From NCBI GenBank assembly GCA_905201565.1, contig CAJKOS010000097.1:1-6981 (forward strand): a DNA stretch of 6,981 bases, written 5' to 3'. A program made the position numbers and the translations under genes. This document shows, one piece after another, positions 5,880-6,981 of the stretch. The first letter of the stretch is position 1; each line of letters opens with the position of its first letter. This DNA is from an uncultured Erysipelotrichaceae bacterium (lineage in GTDB: Bacteria > Bacillota_I > Bacilli_A > Erysipelotrichales > Erysipelotrichaceae). Below the pieces are notes generated by a model. That model was given only the letters and a program-made list of their open reading frames with translations. It made no database searches and was not told the origin of the DNA.

Positions 5880-5904
5880 CTGACGGAGTTACTTTACCGT
5901 CTTA

Positions 5905-6825
5905 TTATTCGTGGCTAGCTACAGCTTCATCGGAAAGCTTGGATACAGCGCCATATCCCATGCCTTCCATGCTTTCAGCATATTCGTCACCAGAGATGTA
6001 GTCGATGAATGCCTTGACAGCACCTTCAGCTTCACCCTTTGTGTACATATGCTCATAGCCCCAGACTGTGTATGTTCCGTTGTATGTGTTTTCGAGGTTT
6101 GGTTCAACACCATCGATGGAAACCGGTTCAACACCAGCATCGTCTGTGATGTAAGACAGAGCGAGGTAACCAATTGCACCATCTGTAGTAGCAATTGTCT
6201 GTGTCAGTGTACCGGAGTCATCAGACTCAAGAGCTGCGTTGCTTGCTTCTTCAGCACCATCGAGTGCATACTGGGAGAACAGAGCTCTTGTACCGGAAGA
6301 AGAAGGTCTTGTGACGAGGATGACATCCATGTCTTCACCACCAACTTCGCTCCAGTTTGTGATTTCACCAGTGAAGATACCGATGAGGTCTTCCTTGGAA
6401 AGATCTGTAACACCAACATTAGGGTTAACAACTGGTGCTACTGTGATAACTGCAACTTCGTGGTCAACGAGTTCAGCAGCAGCTGCTGCATCAAGCTTTT
6501 CTTCAGCGTAAACGTCGGAGTTACCGATATCTACAGAACCTTCAGAAACCTGCTGGAGACCAGTACCGGAACCACCACCGTTTACAGTAACGATGCAGTC
6601 AGGATTGATTTCCATGAACTTTTCAGCTGCATCCTGTGCAAGAGGAAGCAGAGCAGAAGAACCAGAAGCTGTTACAGAGCCAGATACTGTTTCAGCAGCG
6701 GTTTCTTCTGTGGAAGATGCATCAGCAGAAGCTGTGCTTTCAGCATCAGTGTTTCCACCACATGCTACAAGGCTCATAGCTGTTACACCAGCGAGCAATG
6801 CAGAAGCAAATTTGAAATTTTTCAT
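5905..6825 (-). CDS. pstS: Phosphate-binding lipoprotein PstS
   Basis: A 306-residue extracytoplasmic phosphate-binding lipoprotein that delivers phosphate to PstC-PstA. The signal peptide (MKNFKFASALLAGVTAMS) ends in the lipobox LVAC with lipidated C22, followed by an Ala/Ser/Thr/Glu linker to about residue 50. The phosphate-pocket loops are present: TASGSSALLPLAQ, VNGGGSGTGLQQV with SVDIGNSD, and TRPSSSGTRALFSQYA. ATG 6825 is chosen over an in-frame GTG at 6858, because the Shine-Dalgarno AAGGAG (6845-6840) lies between them and the later start gives a proper signal peptide; its 14-base spacing is rather long. It is the first gene of the operon, with repeated TTACAT-type sites upstream suggesting control by phosphate starvation. 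The length is usual for Gram-positive PstS. Confidence 0.97.
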   Translation of the reverse strand: MKNFKFASALLAGVTAMSLVACGGNTDAESTASADASSTEETAAETVSGSVTASGSSALLPLAQDAAEKFMEINPDCIVTVNGGGSGTGLQQVSEGSVDIGNSDVYAEEKLDAAAAAELVDHEVAVITVAPVVNPNVGVTDLSKEDLIGIFTGEITNWSEVGGEDMDVILVTRPSSSGTRALFSQYALDGAEEASNAALESDDSGTLTQTIATTDGAIGYLALSYITDDAGVEPVSIDGVEPNLENTYNGTYTVWGYEHMYTKGEAEGAVKAFIDYISGDEYAESMEGMGYGAVSKLSDEAVASHE

Positions 6826-6839
6826 ACCGTTTTCTTTCT

Positions 6840-6845
6840 CTCCTT
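6840..6845 (-). promoter_or_regulatory. Ribosome binding site that sets the pstS start
   Basis: AAGGAG on the minus strand, 14 bases before ATG 6825. It rules out the upstream GTG at 6858 as the main start, although the spacing is longer than usual. Confidence 0.7.
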
Positions 6846-6853
6846 TTATTTGG

Positions 6854-6863
6854 TACACGTGTA
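6854..6863. repeat. Perfect 10-bp palindrome in the pstS leader
   Basis: TACACGTGTA equals its own reverse complement and lies at the putative -10/transcription start region of pstS. It could be a regulator site, but a 10-bp palindrome alone is weak evidence. Confidence 0.3.
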
Positions 6864-6931
6864 TTATTCAAAATCCATGTAAAGTTCAAAAGGTATGAAA
6901 TGTTAGATTTATGTAAAATCGTCTAATGTAA
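6863..6931 (-). promoter_or_regulatory. pstS promoter region with Pho-box-like repeats
   Basis: On the minus strand TTACAT (6931-6926), TTACAT (6916-6911), TAACAT (6905-6900) and TTACAT (6882-6877) lie in one orientation with start-to-start steps of 15, 11 and 23 bases. TTCACAT at 6956-6950 may be a further copy. The Bacillus PhoP consensus is TT(A/C/T)ACA repeated at about 11-base intervals. A -10-like AATAAT (6868-6863) follows; the nearest -35 candidate, TTGAAC (6889-6884), has only a 15-base spacer, as expected if an activator replaces -35 contacts. Confidence 0.55.
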
Positions 6932-6959
6932 TCGCTATCATTCCTGCAAATGTGAACTA

Positions 6960-6981
6960 CTCCGACTTATAGAAGTCGGAG
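6960..6981. repeat. Perfect inverted repeat at right edge
   Basis: A 9-bp perfect stem CTCCGACTT / AAGTCGGAG (6960-6968, 6973-6981) with a 4-base ATAG loop reaches the last base of the window. On the minus strand no T-run follows it, so it is not a terminator for a gene to the right read leftward. If it is a terminator, its T-run would lie outside the window on the plus strand. Confidence 0.55.

Noticed and set aside
6640..6765. Low-complexity Ala/Ser/Thr/Glu stretch in PstS as a repeat element
   Set aside because: It is the usual flexible linker after the lipidated cysteine of Gram-positive lipoproteins, not a DNA repeat.
6826..6858. GTG 6858 as the pstS start
   Set aside because: It would put the Shine-Dalgarno site inside the gene and add 11 polar residues before a normal lipoprotein signal peptide.
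5911..6882. Long plus-strand open frame (323 codons) opposite pstS
   Set aside because: It is antisense to a clear pstS with an intact lipobox and phosphate loops, is rich in Cys and Ser without any domain pattern, and has no ribosome binding site.

Overview
The window looks like a chromosomal segment of a low-to-mid-GC Firmicute. The Shine-Dalgarno sites are strong (AAGGAG type), the promoters are sigma-A-like (one reads TTTACA-17-TATAAT), intrinsic terminators follow nearly every gene, and PstS is a Gram-positive-style lipoprotein. By-eye GC is near 47-52% in the sampled lines of most genes. Erysipelotrichia or a related gut Firmicute is my best guess, but no gene here settles the genus.

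Layout. (1) 1-29: a hairpin ending whatever lies to the left. (2) 57-746, plus: a LytTR-type transcription regulator with a degenerate receiver half, in DNA far more AT-rich (about 27% GC) than the rest. Its reading frame runs through a terminator hairpin and overlaps the convergent neighbour. (3) 688-1407, minus: a glucosamine-6-phosphate deaminase-family protein of the YieK type. (4) 1482-1874, minus: a short inorganic-pyrophosphatase-like protein with its own strong promoter and terminator. (5) 2026-3216, plus: a two-gene unit, an SPFH/band-7 membrane protein followed without a gap by a 64-residue ribbon-helix-helix (Arc-like) protein. (6) 3284-6825, minus: the high-affinity phosphate transporter operon pstS-pstC-pstA-pstB.

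How the genes work together. PstS captures phosphate outside the membrane, PstC and PstA form the channel, and PstB drives it with ATP. The last three are coupled by ATGA overlaps. A terminator-like hairpin sits between pstS and pstC and probably keeps the binding protein more abundant than the channel. Repeated TTACAT-type hexamers upstream of pstS resemble Pho-regulator sites. The operon stops after pstB: phoU and phoBR, common companions, are not here. The other transcription units are each bounded by their own terminators and appear independent.

No gene-free stretch exceeds about 160 bases; the longest are 6826-6981 (pstS leader and promoter region) and 1875-2025 (divergent promoter region). 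No tRNA, rRNA, CRISPR array, insertion sequence or phage gene was seen. The most unusual items are the regulator frame that reads through its own terminator, the CX2CX2C loop in the YieK-like enzyme's active site, and the SPFH plus ribbon-helix-helix pair. None amounts to a clearly new defence or mobile system.
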